In this document: positions 35,565-44,451 of the stretch, piece by piece
Layout of the letters: each line of letters starts with the position of its first letter
How positions within the stretch are numbered: the stretch's first letter is position 1
Assembly: GCF_014212125.1 (NCBI RefSeq)
Contig: NZ_JACJVP010000006.1
Coordinates: 62,001-126,000, forward strand
Reading direction: 5' to 3'
Length of the DNA: 64,000 nt
Origin: Cohnella nanjingensis
GTDB lineage: Bacteria; Bacillota; Bacilli; Paenibacillales; Paenibacillaceae
Notes under the pieces: model-generated
Told to the model about the DNA's origin: nothing
What the model saw: the letters and a program-made list of their open reading frames with translations, nothing else
The model's database searches: none
Made by a program: the position numbers and the translations under genes

Positions 35565-37365
35565 CCTTTCTCGGCATCATCATGCGAGTTTCGGTCCCAG
35601 ATTCGTCACTGTTGATTTCAATGCCGGCTTCATCGCCGTATAACAGTTCAAGGCGCGTATTAACATTCTTCAGCCCGATGCTATCACCGTGTCGATCCTC
35701 CCATCTTTCAAGCAGAGAGCTTCTCACTTGCTTTAACCTGTCTGCGTTCATCCCAGGACCGTTGTCAGTCACTCGAATGACCATATGTTGTCCCTCCATG
35801 CGTGCTGCAATGACGATCGTAACTGGAATATCTGCCTTCTCGACCGCGTGCTTCACCGAATTTTCCACCAGTGATTGAAGCGTAAGCCTCGGAATTTCAA
35901 ATTCATGCCATTCATCTTCGAGATCATAGACAATAAGCAACCGTTTTCCAAAACGCGCTTTTTGAATTAACATGTAGTTCTCGATATGCTCGATCTCTTC
36001 CTTAAGCAGCACAAATTCCTTGCCGCCGATACAATATCGCAAAGTCAAAGCCAGCGCATCGACCATCTCGGTTATATCCTCCACGCCACTTTTTAAAGCT
36101 TTGGTAGAAATCGCTTGGAGCGCATTATACAGAAAATGCGGGTTGATCTCGGCCTCCAACGCCTTCAATATCGCGCTGTTTTGGACCAGTTTCATTTTAT
36201 ATTTCTCGTTAATCAAATTCCCGGTTCTCAAGACCATAAGGTTGAACTGGTCGGATAGATAAGCAACCTCATCCATTCCCTTTACCTTCATCTCTACATC
36301 GAAGTTCCCTTCGCTAAACCTTCTCATTTTTCGCGTAAGAATTTTGATGGGCTTTGTTATGGCATTAACCGTTAGCATAATTAACAAAATAGAGAAAAAC
36401 AACAAGACAGCTCCAATTGAATAACTCAGGTTTCGGTTCGTTTGGGCTGCTTTATATATTTCAACGTAGGGAAGAAGCTTGATCATACGCCATCCTTCTT
36501 GCTTCTCTACGTCAACGATTGCCATATATTTTTTTATTCCGTCCGACCAGGTGAATTGGCCCCCCTGCGGCAAGTTTAGCAGGTGGCTTCGAAATTCGGC
36601 ATCGTCCAAATATTTTAAGGTGGGCTGATCGCTGGCGTAGTACGGAACCATGTTCATATCGAGGAGCAGCAAGTCTTCCCCTTCTTTTAATGAACTGTCC
36701 TTCACCATTTCATCCCGATAGGAAGAATTCATTACCATCGACAAGATGGCTCTAGGCTTGCGATCCACTAGGTCGCGAAGCACCCGATGCGAGGCTATAA
36801 ACACCTGATCGCTATTCACGCCATATCCTATATCTGTATTCTCAAGCAAAGATTGAGCATATCTATTTTTTTTGTCGGCTAGCGTCATCTTAAACCAGGG
36901 CTCGTTCGGAATGGTATCGTTGTAGGAGGTTTTGACCGTAATATCTTTGCTAGTTAAGGTGTAAACCTTATTTTCGTCTATTAAATAGAGAAAGATGCCC
37001 TCCACATCCGTCCTGGAATAGAAGAGTACCCGTAAATAGTCTTCCAAATACATTCTGGACGTCGTGTCATCGGACTCATTGCGAAGGGCATTCATGATCT
37101 GCTCGTAGCGGTACTGCGGGGAGGTGAACTGGGATACTTCTCCAATGTAGTTGCGAACATTTTTGTTGACCAATCTCAAATTGTTCGTACTTCCGGCCAG
37201 ATTCGACTCCACAGACTGCTTTTCCAGCATTTTATACGAAATGAAAGTGAGCGTACTTACGGCAAGGATGATGATCGAAGTAAAAAGCAAGATCAGCTTG
37301 ATGACGAGTTTGCGGGTGCATATCCTGATTAGGGACAGGAATAACGATGCCAGCGCTTTTTTCAT
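35545..37365 (-). CDS. Sensor histidine kinase, YesM type
   Basis: 606 residues: membrane helix about 19-40, an extracellular Cache-type sensor (about 45-290), a second helix (about 300-322, YSIGAVLLFFSILLIMLTV), HAMP (ITKPIKILTRKMRRFSEGNF), H-box ALEAEINPHFLYNALQAIS with phospho-His at about 410, and HATPase (LTLQSLVENSVKHAVEKAD, VTDNGPGMN). The ATG at 37365 has GAGGAGATAAACC upstream. It is divergent from the permease gene at 37491. It likely senses the glycan fragments handled by this cluster. Confidence 0.94.
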   Translation of the reverse strand: MKKALASLFLSLIRICTRKLVIKLILLFTSIIILAVSTLTFISYKMLEKQSVESNLAGSTNNLRLVNKNVRNYIGEVSQFTSPQYRYEQIMNALRNESDDTTSRMYLEDYLRVLFYSRTDVEGIFLYLIDENKVYTLTSKDITVKTSYNDTIPNEPWFKMTLADKKNRYAQSLLENTDIGYGVNSDQVFIASHRVLRDLVDRKPRAILSMVMNSSYRDEMVKDSSLKEGEDLLLLDMNMVPYYASDQPTLKYLDDAEFRSHLLNLPQGGQFTWSDGIKKYMAIVDVEKQEGWRMIKLLPYVEIYKAAQTNRNLSYSIGAVLLFFSILLIMLTVNAITKPIKILTRKMRRFSEGNFDVEMKVKGMDEVAYLSDQFNLMVLRTGNLINEKYKMKLVQNSAILKALEAEINPHFLYNALQAISTKALKSGVEDITEMVDALALTLRYCIGGKEFVLLKEEIEHIENYMLIQKARFGKRLLIVYDLEDEWHEFEIPRLTLQSLVENSVKHAVEKADIPVTIVIAARMEGQHMVIRVTDNGPGMNADRLKQVRSSLLERWEDRHGDSIGLKNVNTRLELLYGDEAGIEINSDESGTETRMMMPRKDGGTIV

Positions 37366-37424
37366 GATTTAGGTTTATCTCCTCTGAGCGTACCTTATTA
37401 CCCTTAGTTGAAAACTTTAATACA

Positions 37425-37453
37425 TTCAATCCTCTTTGCCCAGTCCTTATAAT
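37425..37453 (+). promoter_or_regulatory. Candidate promoter for the permease operon
   Basis: TTCAAT (37425-37430) and TATAAT (37448-37453) are separated by 17 bases and end 37 bases before the ATG at 37491. The -35 is poor, as expected for an activator-dependent (YesN) promoter. Confidence 0.4.
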
Positions 37454-37490
37454 AAAATTCGTAAAGCAACTATCCATCTGAGGTGAAACA

Positions 37491-38378
37491 ATGCAAAGAA
37501 TTGGCAAGAGAAAAAGAGAAACCGCGGAATTCGGAATATTTACGCTTCCGGCAATCGTTTGCGTACTATTCGCTTTTTTTATCCCGTTTTTTATGAGTAT
37601 GAAATACTCCTTCACGGAGTGGAACGGGATCCAAAAAAGCCCGACTTACATCGGGTGGGATAACTTTAAAAATATTTTCAGCGGCGACAACAACTTTGTG
37701 AATTCTTCCTTGTTTACTTTAAAATACAGCATTCTGTACATCGTTTTAGTTAATGCTATTGCAATAATATTGGCCGTTATTCTTGATCAAAAGCTAAAAT
37801 CCTCCACTTTCCTTCGCACGGTGTTCTTTATCCCATATATTATTAGCCTCATCATTGTTGGATTTATATGGAAATTTATTTTAGCTCAAGGATTTACCTC
37901 GCTCAGCGAACTAACCGGATTTTCCGTCTTCGATCTTAGTTGGCTCGGAGAGCCTCGCCTAGCCTTCTTTTCTATTCTCGCTGTATCCATTTGGCAGTCG
38001 ATCGGATTCTACATCGTTATTTATATCGCGGGATTGCAATCCATTTCACCCGAATTGCTTGAAGCAGCAACTGTAGATGGGGCCGGACCTTTTCGCCGAT
38101 TTTTCTCCATCACGTTTCCCTTGCTTGCACCAGCAATTACGGTATCCATCTTCATGTCCCTAACGAATGCCTTGAAAGTGTTTGATATTATCCTATCGCT
38201 AACAGGCGGCGGACCTGGCGGTTCCACCTACAGCGTCACCCTGGATATCTATCGTGATACTTTTCAAAACAATATGTACGGGTACGGCACGGCCAAAGCT
38301 CTGCTGCTGTTTGTTGCCATCATGCTAATTACTATCATTCAACTTAAATATTTCAAAAGCAAAGAGGTTGAAGCTTAA
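37491..38378 (+). CDS. Carbohydrate ABC transporter permease, MalF/UgpA type
   Basis: 295 residues. Opens with FGIFTLPAIVCVLFAFFIPFFMSMKYSFTEWNG, typical of CUT1 first permeases. Five further helices follow, with the EAA loop LLEAATVDGAGPFRRFFSIT and then LPLLAPAITVSIFMSLTNALKVFDII and the GGGPGGSTYS segment of MalF-like proteins. ATG 37491 has GAGGTGAAACA. Its stop overlaps the next ATG by one base. It forms an importer with the permease at 38378 and the receptor at 32469; no ATPase gene is present. Confidence 0.94.
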   Translation: MQRIGKRKRETAEFGIFTLPAIVCVLFAFFIPFFMSMKYSFTEWNGIQKSPTYIGWDNFKNIFSGDNNFVNSSLFTLKYSILYIVLVNAIAIILAVILDQKLKSSTFLRTVFFIPYIISLIIVGFIWKFILAQGFTSLSELTGFSVFDLSWLGEPRLAFFSILAVSIWQSIGFYIVIYIAGLQSISPELLEAATVDGAGPFRRFFSITFPLLAPAITVSIFMSLTNALKVFDIILSLTGGGPGGSTYSVTLDIYRDTFQNNMYGYGTAKALLLFVAIMLITIIQLKYFKSKEVEA

Positions 38379-39208
38379 TGCAACTCAAAAGAAGCAAGCT
38401 GATCCTGATCGAAGTTATAATGATTATTATTGGAATTTTGTTTCTGTTTCCGATTCTCCTCGTCCTTATGAATTCGTTCAAAACATTCGGAGAAGTCATG
38501 ACGGACGTAATGGCGTTGCCACATAAAATCCAGTTTGCGAATTATTCGTATGTCTGGACCTACCTTCATTATCCGCGTCTGTTTCTGAACACCGCGATCA
38601 TTACCGTGCTGGGCGTTGCGGGGATTATCCTGTTCGGTTCGATGGCGTCTTACAAACTCGCCCGAACAAAAAACAAATGGAGTGGAGCCGTCTACTTGTA
38701 CTGCATCATCCCCATGTTAATCCCGTTCCAGACCATTATGATTACAGTGCTTAAGTTGGCCAAACAATTTCATCTTTCGGAAAGCACTTGGGGATTGGGA
38801 ATGCAATATTGGGGATTCGGGATACCGCTCGCCGTCTTTATTTATCACGGCTTTACGAAAAGCATTCCGTTGGAAATCGATGAAAGCGCGAAGATTGACG
38901 GCGCATCTGGCCTTTACTTATTTTTCAAAATTATTTTCCCTCTGCTGCGCCCCGTTACCGCGACCGTCATCATTATTGATGTGATGTGGATATGGAATGA
39001 CTTTTTGCTGCCTCTCATTATGGTTAATGGGACGAATTCAACCCGGACCTTGACCCTTGCCGCATACACGTTTGTCGGACAATATACAACGGATTGGCAA
39101 TATACAATGACCGCCATGGTAATGGCCGTATTCCCTTCGATCCTGGTCTTTATCTTGCTGCAGAAGCACATCGTCAAAGGCGTAGCTGCTGGAGCGGTTA
39201 AAGGATAA
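38378..39208 (+). CDS. Carbohydrate ABC transporter permease, MalG/UgpE type
   Basis: 276 residues with six helices. LFLFPILLVLMNSFKTFGEVM at the N-terminus, the EAA motif PLEIDESAKIDGASGLYLFFKIIFPLLRP and the C-terminal LLQKHIVKGVAAGAVKG are family hallmarks. It overlaps the MalF-type gene by one base (TTAATG) and uses AGAGGTTGAAGC as ribosome site. Last gene of the second sugar system; a terminator follows about 190 bases downstream. Confidence 0.94.
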   Translation: MQLKRSKLILIEVIMIIIGILFLFPILLVLMNSFKTFGEVMTDVMALPHKIQFANYSYVWTYLHYPRLFLNTAIITVLGVAGIILFGSMASYKLARTKNKWSGAVYLYCIIPMLIPFQTIMITVLKLAKQFHLSESTWGLGMQYWGFGIPLAVFIYHGFTKSIPLEIDESAKIDGASGLYLFFKIIFPLLRPVTATVIIIDVMWIWNDFLLPLIMVNGTNSTRTLTLAAYTFVGQYTTDWQYTMTAMVMAVFPSILVFILLQKHIVKGVAAGAVKG

Positions 39209-39398
39209 GTTTAACATCTTCGCCTTTTTGAACTGAAGTGTGACCTCATTCGTGGACCGAAGAGCGATATCGCCTTCAGCCGCTTCGTGACAATGCCACC
39301 TAATGAATTTTTGTAATACGGTTACCAACGCTGCTTGTAACGACAGATTCAAGGCCATCCTGAGCGGAAGTGCAAGTACCTTCATTTCCCATCGTATT

Positions 39399-39440
39399 AT
39401 GAGGTCACCAGAACTTACTGGTCGACCTCATTTTCTTTTC
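39399..39440 (+). terminator. Rho-independent terminator after the permease operon
   Basis: ATGAGGTCACCAG pairs with CTGGTCGACCTCAT (one bulge) around AACTTA, followed by TTTTCTTTT. It ends rightward transcription from 38378; composition changes sharply beyond it. Confidence 0.8.
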
Positions 39441-39466
39441 CTGGGGGACGCAATCGATCCTGTGAG

Positions 39467-39973
39467 CTATACTGTCTCCACGACCTCTATGGACTTACAG
39501 CTTTCGTCCATGAACACCTCTGCGAGGTCTAATGATCGGGGAGGATAGCTTGTGTAACTGATAGATCCTGGACCATAGCCGATCGAAACTGAATAATTAC
39601 CTAAGATGTTGTTTGAGCCTCCACATATTTTGACACGGCCCTGTTGGTTGTAGAACCCTTGTTTTTCATAACCAGATGAGCAGTTCCTTTGAATTTTTGA
39701 ATACCTGTTCCTCCATGTAGTTGCCAACTCAGGAATCCTAACTGGGATCGTTAGTTCAATAAAACAGCGACAGTCTAGGACTTTATTTTCAGGTTCTTGA
39801 TTGCAGATCGGTCTATCTGTAAGCTCGCTCTCTAACGGCCAGGTGATTCCCAGCTCGTCTGCCCGTTGAATAATCTTGGAGACGGTGTTGCGCGAGCAGG
39901 CGCAACTGAGGGCGATGTTACGTTGGCTGATCCCTTGGCTATGCAGCCGCAGGATTTCGCGATATTGGGTCAT
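39467..39973 (-). pseudogene. IS21 IstA N-terminal stub fused to unrelated coding sequence
   Basis: ATG 39973 with a perfect GGAGGTCACT ribosome site. Residues 1-54 (MTQYREILRLHSQGISQRN, CACSRNTVSKIIQRADELGI) are the helix-turn-helix start of an IS21-family IstA transposase. From about residue 56 the protein no longer resembles IstA: the DDE catalytic core is absent and is replaced by a Cys-containing stretch with TIPVRIPELATTWRNRYSKI and NYSVSIGYGPGSISYTSYPP, unrecognised. The whole is 168 residues, still open, and uses the IS's own start signals. It looks like a deletion junction between an IS21 left end and the tail of another gene. Confidence 0.65.
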
Positions 39974-40048
39974 AGTGACCTCCTATAAATGATTTGCGTT
40001 ATCTTTCGACAACGCATAAAGTTCATTCTAACAGGAGGTCATTTGGGT

Positions 40049-40136
40049 TGGCTCACCCCGTCCGGAAGGGTGGCTCAAAAACGCCGGAGACGTGGCTCTC
40101 ACTCACCGGAACGATGGCTCAATTTGCTCCGGATTA
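40049..40136. repeat. Four 22-bp repeats at an IS21-family end
   Basis: TGGCTC(A) recurs at 40049, 40071, 40093 and 40115, exactly 22 bases apart, each followed at a fixed distance by a CCGGA core. Multiple ~20-bp transposase-binding repeats just outside istA are typical of IS21 elements, so this is the left end of the element whose IstA stub starts at 39973. The opposite end was not found. Confidence 0.75.
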
Positions 40137-40386
40137 TTCATCAAGTGAAGGTGGTTCATTTTTCTGTTTTACACCTTGGCTTTTGTTACGCCGATGGTAC
40201 TCTTTATTATGCGCCGCAGCATTCCGCGGATGTTGCCTGTTCTGGCCGAATTATTGCTATCTGAGTTCCAAATGCAGCAAGACCGCACCGATCTTCCTGT
40301 ATTATATGGAGTCATGTTGCTCGCAAACGAGCTGATCGGAAATGGGTATCCGGTAAGTGAGGCTAGTTCTAATTATGTTAACCAAA
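40137..40386 (+). other. Unrecognised open fragment beyond the IS21 end
   Basis: A rightward open frame reads AFVTPMVLFIMRRSIPRMLP then DRTDLPVLYGVMLLANELIG and ends at a terminator hairpin inside its last codons. The first part is hydrophobic like a permease helix, the second is soluble. There is no ribosome site and no family match. It is probably the 3' tail of a broken gene. Confidence 0.35.
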
Positions 40387-40421
40387 TAAAAAAGGACCGG
40401 TTGATTCCGGTCCTTTTTCTA
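40387..40421. terminator. Bidirectional rho-independent terminator
   Basis: AAAAAAGGACCGG and CCGGTCCTTTTT form a perfect 12-bp stem around TTGATT, with A-rich and T-rich flanks giving U-tails on both strands. Confidence 0.88.
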
Positions 40422-40430
40422 GTGTAGTTG

Positions 40431-40503
40431 CAGCAGACAGATACAGCAACTATAAGACTTACCGTTCGAAGCAATTCTTATTGGTGCTGTATCTGTCTCT
40501 AGT
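40431..40503. repeat. 14-bp inverted repeat around a 40-bp spacer
   Basis: GACAGATACAGCA (about 40436-40448) and its complement TGCTGTATCTGTC (about 40485-40498) flank a 36-40-bp spacer. Either arms of a small element or a large hairpin; no gene lies within. Confidence 0.45.
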
Positions 40504-40509
40504 GCTTGG

Positions 40510-40687
40510 CTATGTAACTGACTGGTTCGTACCTGACTCCTCGCAAAGCGCCAAAGCAACTACTACTACACCGATCGAGCACATGAAGATCGCCTCCGTC
40601 TGGACTGCGTAAGCGTTGGAAAGATTAGAGATTGCTGTGGAGAGAATACCAGATAACAAGGTTCCGATAAACCACCACTCGGAGCCG
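40510..40687 (-). pseudogene. C-terminal fragment of a membrane transporter (MFS-like)
   Basis: About 59 codons: EWWFIGTLLSGILSTAISNL then QTEAIFMCSIGVVVVALALC and a polar tail to the stop at 40510. Two closely spaced helices with a polar C-terminus fit the last helices of a multi-spanning exporter. There is no start or upstream part: at 40681 the sequence switches to a permease fragment on the other strand. Confidence 0.45.
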
Positions 40688-40986
40688 GCTACTGGCGGGT
40701 CTTCTGGCAGATCTGCCTGCCGCTGACCAAGCCGGCGCTGGTGACGCTCATGATCATCACGTTCAACTGGCATTGGAACGACTACGAGAACCCGCTGATC
40801 TTCCTCCGAACCCACCGCCTGTTCACGATCCCGCTGGGCTTGACCACCTACGTGGATGAGATGGGCACGAACTACGTACTGTCGATGGCCGCGTCGGTAT
40901 CCAGCTTCATTCCGTTGCTGATCGTCGTCATCATCGGCCAGAGATGGTTCGTCGAGGGCATCGCCAGCACGGGAGTCAAGGGATAG
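40681..40986 (+). pseudogene. C-terminal fragment of a MalG-type sugar ABC permease
   Basis: 101 codons beginning inside the EAA loop (GAGYWRVFWQICLPLTKPAL) and running to the normal end (QRWFVEGIASTGVKG, TAG). TFNWHWNDYENPLIFLR is the family's conserved WNDxxxPLI block. The first ~175 residues are missing, with the junction at 40681 joined to an unrelated transporter tail. It is GC-rich like the operons at the left of the window, unlike its surroundings, so it is a relic of a lost sugar operon. Confidence 0.85.
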
Positions 40987-41693
40987 AACGGCAGAGGAGA
41001 CCGCTTCGTCGAAGCGCCTCATCCCGCCGCAGTCGACGATCGCGTCGCCCGTGGCTTCCGTTTCGCATAGCGTGACGGCGCGCTGGCTAAGGATAAGTTT
41101 CTAGCAGAATGCCGAGATCTCACTGCGGAGCGTTTCTCTTTTGCGACTCAGACTAATTGTACGCCACCCCCTACCGGAGCCAGAAGCCTAACATAGACGC
41201 CATGATCAACACCGCTGCTTTCTTCGGGCTCAAACGTGGCCAATCTCGCCGCCAACACGACGCTGTTGGCGCTCGTCCGTAAAGTTGCTTAGTTCGTCAG
41301 TGTCGCCGTCTTGCTTATACGCCACTTGTGGTATTTGTCCATGTCGAATATGCGTATCCGTCCCCCAGTGGTTTTCTATTTCTATGAGGACTGATCTGAG
41401 AATCCGGGCTATTGGCGGCTTAGCAATACGGGAATCCTTAAGGGGAGGGACTAGGGAATGAAAGAACAATTCGTAGGTTGGTTGGGTGCTACTTGAAACG
41501 ATAATAGTTTGTTTTGAAAATCAGCAAGATGCTACGCCTGGTATGCACACGATTTGTGCCGGCCGTGCGAAACGCTTCCGACAAGGCCATCACTCAGATC
41601 GTCATCGAGAACTCGCCGGCGGAGCAGGTTAGCGGCAATAAGGATACGGGGAAGGTGGTTCGGGATAACGGAATGCTTGCAGGTCAAAACTAA
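40987..41693. other. 707-bp patchwork with no intact gene
   Basis: Several short, composition-shifted stretches. Leftward at about 40990-41080 the frame reads RAVTLCETEATGDAIVDCGGM, like a fragment of an enzyme. Rightward at 41515-41693 the frame reads NASDKAITQIVIENSPAEQV and DTGKVVRDNGMLAGQN before a TAA, like the end of another protein. No ribosome sites are present. Read as gene debris from successive insertions and deletions. Confidence 0.4.
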
Positions 41694-41735
41694 ACGGCCT
41701 TTGCCTAATAGAGTTTAGGACAAAGGCCGTACCAG
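41694..41735 (+). terminator. Terminator-like hairpin
   Basis: ACGGCCTTTGCCTAA pairs with TTTAGGACAAAGGCCGT (small mismatches) around TAGAG, right after the TAA of the fragment ending at 41693. No long T-run on either side. Confidence 0.6.
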
Positions 41736-41920
41736 TGAGGGTCTATTTGCTATGTCTCTTCTTTCTGAATTTCGTATATTGATCCAAAATAACAATCAAA
41801 ATCAATATAATGATGGAATGCAGTAGAGGTTTAACATAGCCGTCTTCGTAGATAAAGTAAGCTAATATAAAGTTTCCTGTGAAAGTAATAATGTAACCGA
41901 TTTTATTTATTCATCTCACC

Positions 41921-42595
41921 TCAGAACCAAGGTTCAATAATAGTACCTTGTTGTACTTCTGTTTCAACGTTACCTCCAGTATAATCTGAATTTTTTGTAA
42001 CTCGTATTTCTTTTTTGACATCATAATCTCCGTAAAAATTACCGTTTGAATCAAATCTTCCGGGGCCAAATTCTCTATAGTAGTATTTAATAGCGAAATA
42101 TAAGTCTTCTTTTTCAGTGTTGAGGAAATAATAGACCGCAAATCCACCGGCAGCGGTAACACTAATTTTATATGGGTTGGGGAGAAAACCACCTTTTGCC
42201 CATTCAATTACGGCTGCTGCTAAAGCTGTTTTTGATGCTGCTTCGAACTTCTTTGATCTAAAAATGTCATATTGTTTCATATGCGTGTAGGGAGTTGGAT
42301 AAGAAACAGCAGCTATGGCAGTTCGAGCGTTAGGATTGGCTGCATTGAACTCTGAAGCGATCAGTTTATTAACCTCAGCAATAGATTCAGGTGATGTTTC
42401 GACTAACTTTAGATTACCATCCTGAACTTTAAAGTCAACGTTATTTTTCTCTAAGATATTGACGACTCTTTCATTGAGTACAGGGGCAGCCACAACACCA
42501 CTCGATGTGTTAGATCCAGCAAATGCTGGTATTACCGAAGAGAGCATAATCACAACTGCCAAGCTTGTTGTAGCGAGATACTTCCCGATTCTCAT
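41921..42595 (-). CDS. Secreted protein of unknown function
   Basis: 224 residues. ATG 42595 has an ideal AAGGAGG site with a 7-base spacer. Residues 1-26 are a Sec signal peptide ending in PAFAG, with no lipobox Cys. The mature part has an Asn/Val-rich head (NERVVNILEKNNVDFKVQDG), a hydrophobic middle (FEAASKTALAAAVIEWAKGG, then ISVTAAGGFAVYYFLNT) and a beta-rich tail (YYREFGPGRFDSNGNFYGDYD). I do not recognise the family. A signal peptide plus a central amphipathic stretch is seen in secreted bacteriocin-like or cannibalism-type proteins, but nothing here proves that. It stands alone between debris regions. Confidence 0.75.
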   Translation of the reverse strand: MRIGKYLATTSLAVVIMLSSVIPAFAGSNTSSGVVAAPVLNERVVNILEKNNVDFKVQDGNLKLVETSPESIAEVNKLIASEFNAANPNARTAIAAVSYPTPYTHMKQYDIFRSKKFEAASKTALAAAVIEWAKGGFLPNPYKISVTAAGGFAVYYFLNTEKEDLYFAIKYYYREFGPGRFDSNGNFYGDYDVKKEIRVTKNSDYTGGNVETEVQQGTIIEPWF

Positions 42596-42850
42596 TCCAT
42601 TTCCTCCTTAATGATGCAGGTTTTGGTATTTTGATACAATTCGAGTATATCTTTTGTTGACCAAAAATCCCATAATCTGTTTGAACTAAATAAATTATAG
42701 TTTTTTATACTCATGACTTCACTAATATTTTTTGTTAACTATTAATACAACCTCCCTATGGGCTATAAATATCCAAAGGTTTACTAAACCATCTTTCTCC
42801 CGGATAGTTTTTATCATTTAATCTCGCGAAAATTGTCATACGAAATTTTC

Positions 42851-43349
42851 ATCTTCTTAGGCACGATCCTGGACAATATCCGCTACGGCAAGCTTGACGC
42901 CACCGAGGAGGAGATTATCGCCGCCGCCAAGACCGTTTGTGCCAACGAATTCATCCGCGAGTTCGAGAAGGGCTATTGACGGAGGTCAAACGCGGTTCGA
43001 AGCTGAAGGTCAACGGCAGCTCATCTCGTTTGCCCGCACGCTCCTCGTCAACCCGCGCATCCTCATCCTGGGCGAGGCGACTTCGTCTATCGACGCGCGG
43101 ACCGAGCGCCTGCTCCAGAAGGGCTTGAACGAATTGCTCAAAGGACGCACCTCGTTCATCATCGCGCATCACCTCTCCACGGTGAATAACTGCGACTGCA
43201 TCCTATACGTCTCCGACAATGGCATCTCCGAGTCCGGCTCGCACGATGAGCTGATGGCGCAGCGAGGCCGGTACTACAAGTTGTATTCCGCTCAGAAGAT
43301 GGAGGCTCAAGCTTCAGGAGGTATAAGTAAGGCCCCCGATCTTTATTGA
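42851..43349 (+). pseudogene. ABC transporter ATP-binding domain, C-terminal remnant (copy A)
   Basis: Translates as TILDNIRYGKLDATEEEIIA ... EFIREFEKGY, then a TGA at 42977. After small deletions it continues in another frame as RQLISFARTLLVNPRILILG (Walker B region, with Gly for the expected Asp), EATSSIDARTERLLQKGLNE and FIIAHHLSTVNNCD (H-loop). The Walker A half is missing and the LSxGQ signature is destroyed. The stop present in copy B (GCGTAA) reads GCTCAA here, so the frame runs into the terminator. Derived from an exporter-type (MsbA/LmrA-like) ATPase. Confidence 0.85.
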
Positions 43350-43361
43350 GATTAGGGGCTT
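43331..43361 (+). terminator. Terminator after ATPase remnant, copy A
   Basis: GCCCCCGATCT and AGATTAGGGGC pair around TTATTG with a TTGTTT tail. The matching hairpin occurs at 47286 in copy B. Confidence 0.7.
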
Positions 43362-43436
43362 GTTTGTGATTTGAGATTGCATGTAAGGTTTTCGCCAATG
43401 CTCAAGTTTGAACTATCTTTTTTTCAATCGATGTAT

Positions 43437-43727
43437 TTATTTATTTTCTGGCAACGGATCAGCCAGGAGCGCCATGACCAGCTGCACGCCGTCTCTCATA
43501 CCTTGCAGATACAAGCGTTCATTCTCCAACGCTCGTTTCAGATGATGCTGATCCTCCCATGCCATAAACCTTGCAAATTGCGCCTCGTCCATGCTACCGT
43601 ATAACGACTCAAACGCCGTTTTCTCTTCGGCGCGTACTTGCAGTAACTCAGGGTCGCAATTGCTTCGGGCGGATACAGCATCCAGCCGCTGCTGAATCGC
43701 ACTCTGGAACCACGACGGAAAGCCCAT
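43437..43727 (-). CDS. Hypothetical 96-residue protein (copy A)
   Basis: ATG 43727 follows AAAGGGAGAGGTGG. Acidic and helical, with no signal peptide or membrane segment: SWFQSAIQQRLDAVSARSNC, EDQHHLKRALENERLYLQGM and a short Pro-containing tail. I do not recognise a family. The charged helices suggest an adaptor or regulator. It follows the Spo0E-like gene by 31 bases on the same strand, in both copies, so the two are probably one operon. Its paralogue is at 47391. Confidence 0.75.
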   Translation of the reverse strand: MGFPSWFQSAIQQRLDAVSARSNCDPELLQVRAEEKTAFESLYGSMDEAQFARFMAWEDQHHLKRALENERLYLQGMRDGVQLVMALLADPLPENK

Positions 43728-43758
43728 CCACCTCTCCCTTTCCTGGTATCCATTCTTT

Positions 43759-43944
43759 TTAGCGCAACTGCTGCTCGCGTCCGACCTTCTTCTGATGGAA
43801 TTGGACAATCAGCTCGTCTACCTTTCGGCTCTGAGCCTGAACAGCCTCATTCTTGAACAAAGGGATCCCTTGCTCCAGAGATTTACTCCCCAGCTCGTTT
43901 AACTTTCGCTTTTCCTCCTCATACTTATGAAGTAGATGGTGCAT
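43759..43944 (-). CDS. Spo0E-like small protein (copy A)
   Basis: 61 residues from ATG 43944 (GGGAGT upstream). Two helices with a loop: KYEEEKRKLNELGSKSLEQG and NEAVQAQSRKVDELIVQFHQ. The second contains a Ser-x-x-x-Asp-x-Leu-Ile arrangement resembling the signature of Spo0E-type aspartyl-phosphate phosphatases, which dephosphorylate the sporulation regulator Spo0A. The match is short, so a different helical hairpin protein is possible. Paralogue at 47712 with two substitutions. Confidence 0.6.
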   Translation of the reverse strand: MHHLLHKYEEEKRKLNELGSKSLEQGIPLFKNEAVQAQSRKVDELIVQFHQKKVGREQQLR

Positions 43945-44119
43945 GGTTGGCACTCCCTTTATGTTCATTGTTTGCTTCTATCATGGTTGGCTATCTGCTT
44001 CTAGAAGCCCCCTTACAAACCCTATAATACGCATTATAATTCGCCAATTATAATTTGTCATCAAAATTTCTCAAATTGTCTACGATGATAGAAATGCAGT
44101 AAGGAGTGTTTCTCTAACT

Positions 44120-44329
44120 ATGAAGCTGATTGAAGCGAGAAATAAAAAAGGCTTCACGCAAGAACAAGTGAGCCGTGCGATCAACGTTTCGCTAAAGCAT
44201 TATCAAAATATTGAACATGGTATCAGTGCGCCAACGATCAACATCGCTCTACATATTTGCGAAATTCTAGACGTTGACCCTCGTGAAATTGAAGAGTGGA
44301 GAGACAGAAGAAAAGTAGATGAGTTGTGA
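44120..44329 (+). CDS. XRE-family helix-turn-helix regulator
   Basis: 69 residues, essentially one HTH domain: MKLIEARNKKGFTQEQVSRA, INVSLKHYQNIEHGISAPTI and LHICEILDVDPREIEEW. ATG 44120 with TAAGGAG 12 bases upstream. The 175-bp gap before it contains AT-rich near-palindromes (two ATTATAATT elements about 44030-44055) that could be its operator. It is divergent from the Spo0E-like gene and precedes the DUF2726 gene by 122 bases; it may control either. Confidence 0.88.
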   Translation: MKLIEARNKKGFTQEQVSRAINVSLKHYQNIEHGISAPTINIALHICEILDVDPREIEEWRDRRKVDEL

Positions 44330-44451
44330 TCGGATATATCATTAAATTGATTTCTCTTACTTCAAACCTAATATATTAATTTGTACAAATTCCCCAATAA
44401 CAATATATTCTCATAGGTGAATATCTATCTATATAAGTGAGATGAAATTAC

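Larger units (their letters stand above)
42929..43944. repeat. Direct repeat, copy A (~1.0 kb)
   Basis: Starts at AAGACCGTTTGTGCC and runs through the ATPase remnant, its terminator, the 96-residue gene and the Spo0E-like gene. The same order and closely similar DNA recur at 46877-47897; the 96-residue proteins share 88 of 96 residues and the Spo0E-like ones 59 of 61. Copies are 3.9 kb apart in the same orientation. Confidence 0.9.
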
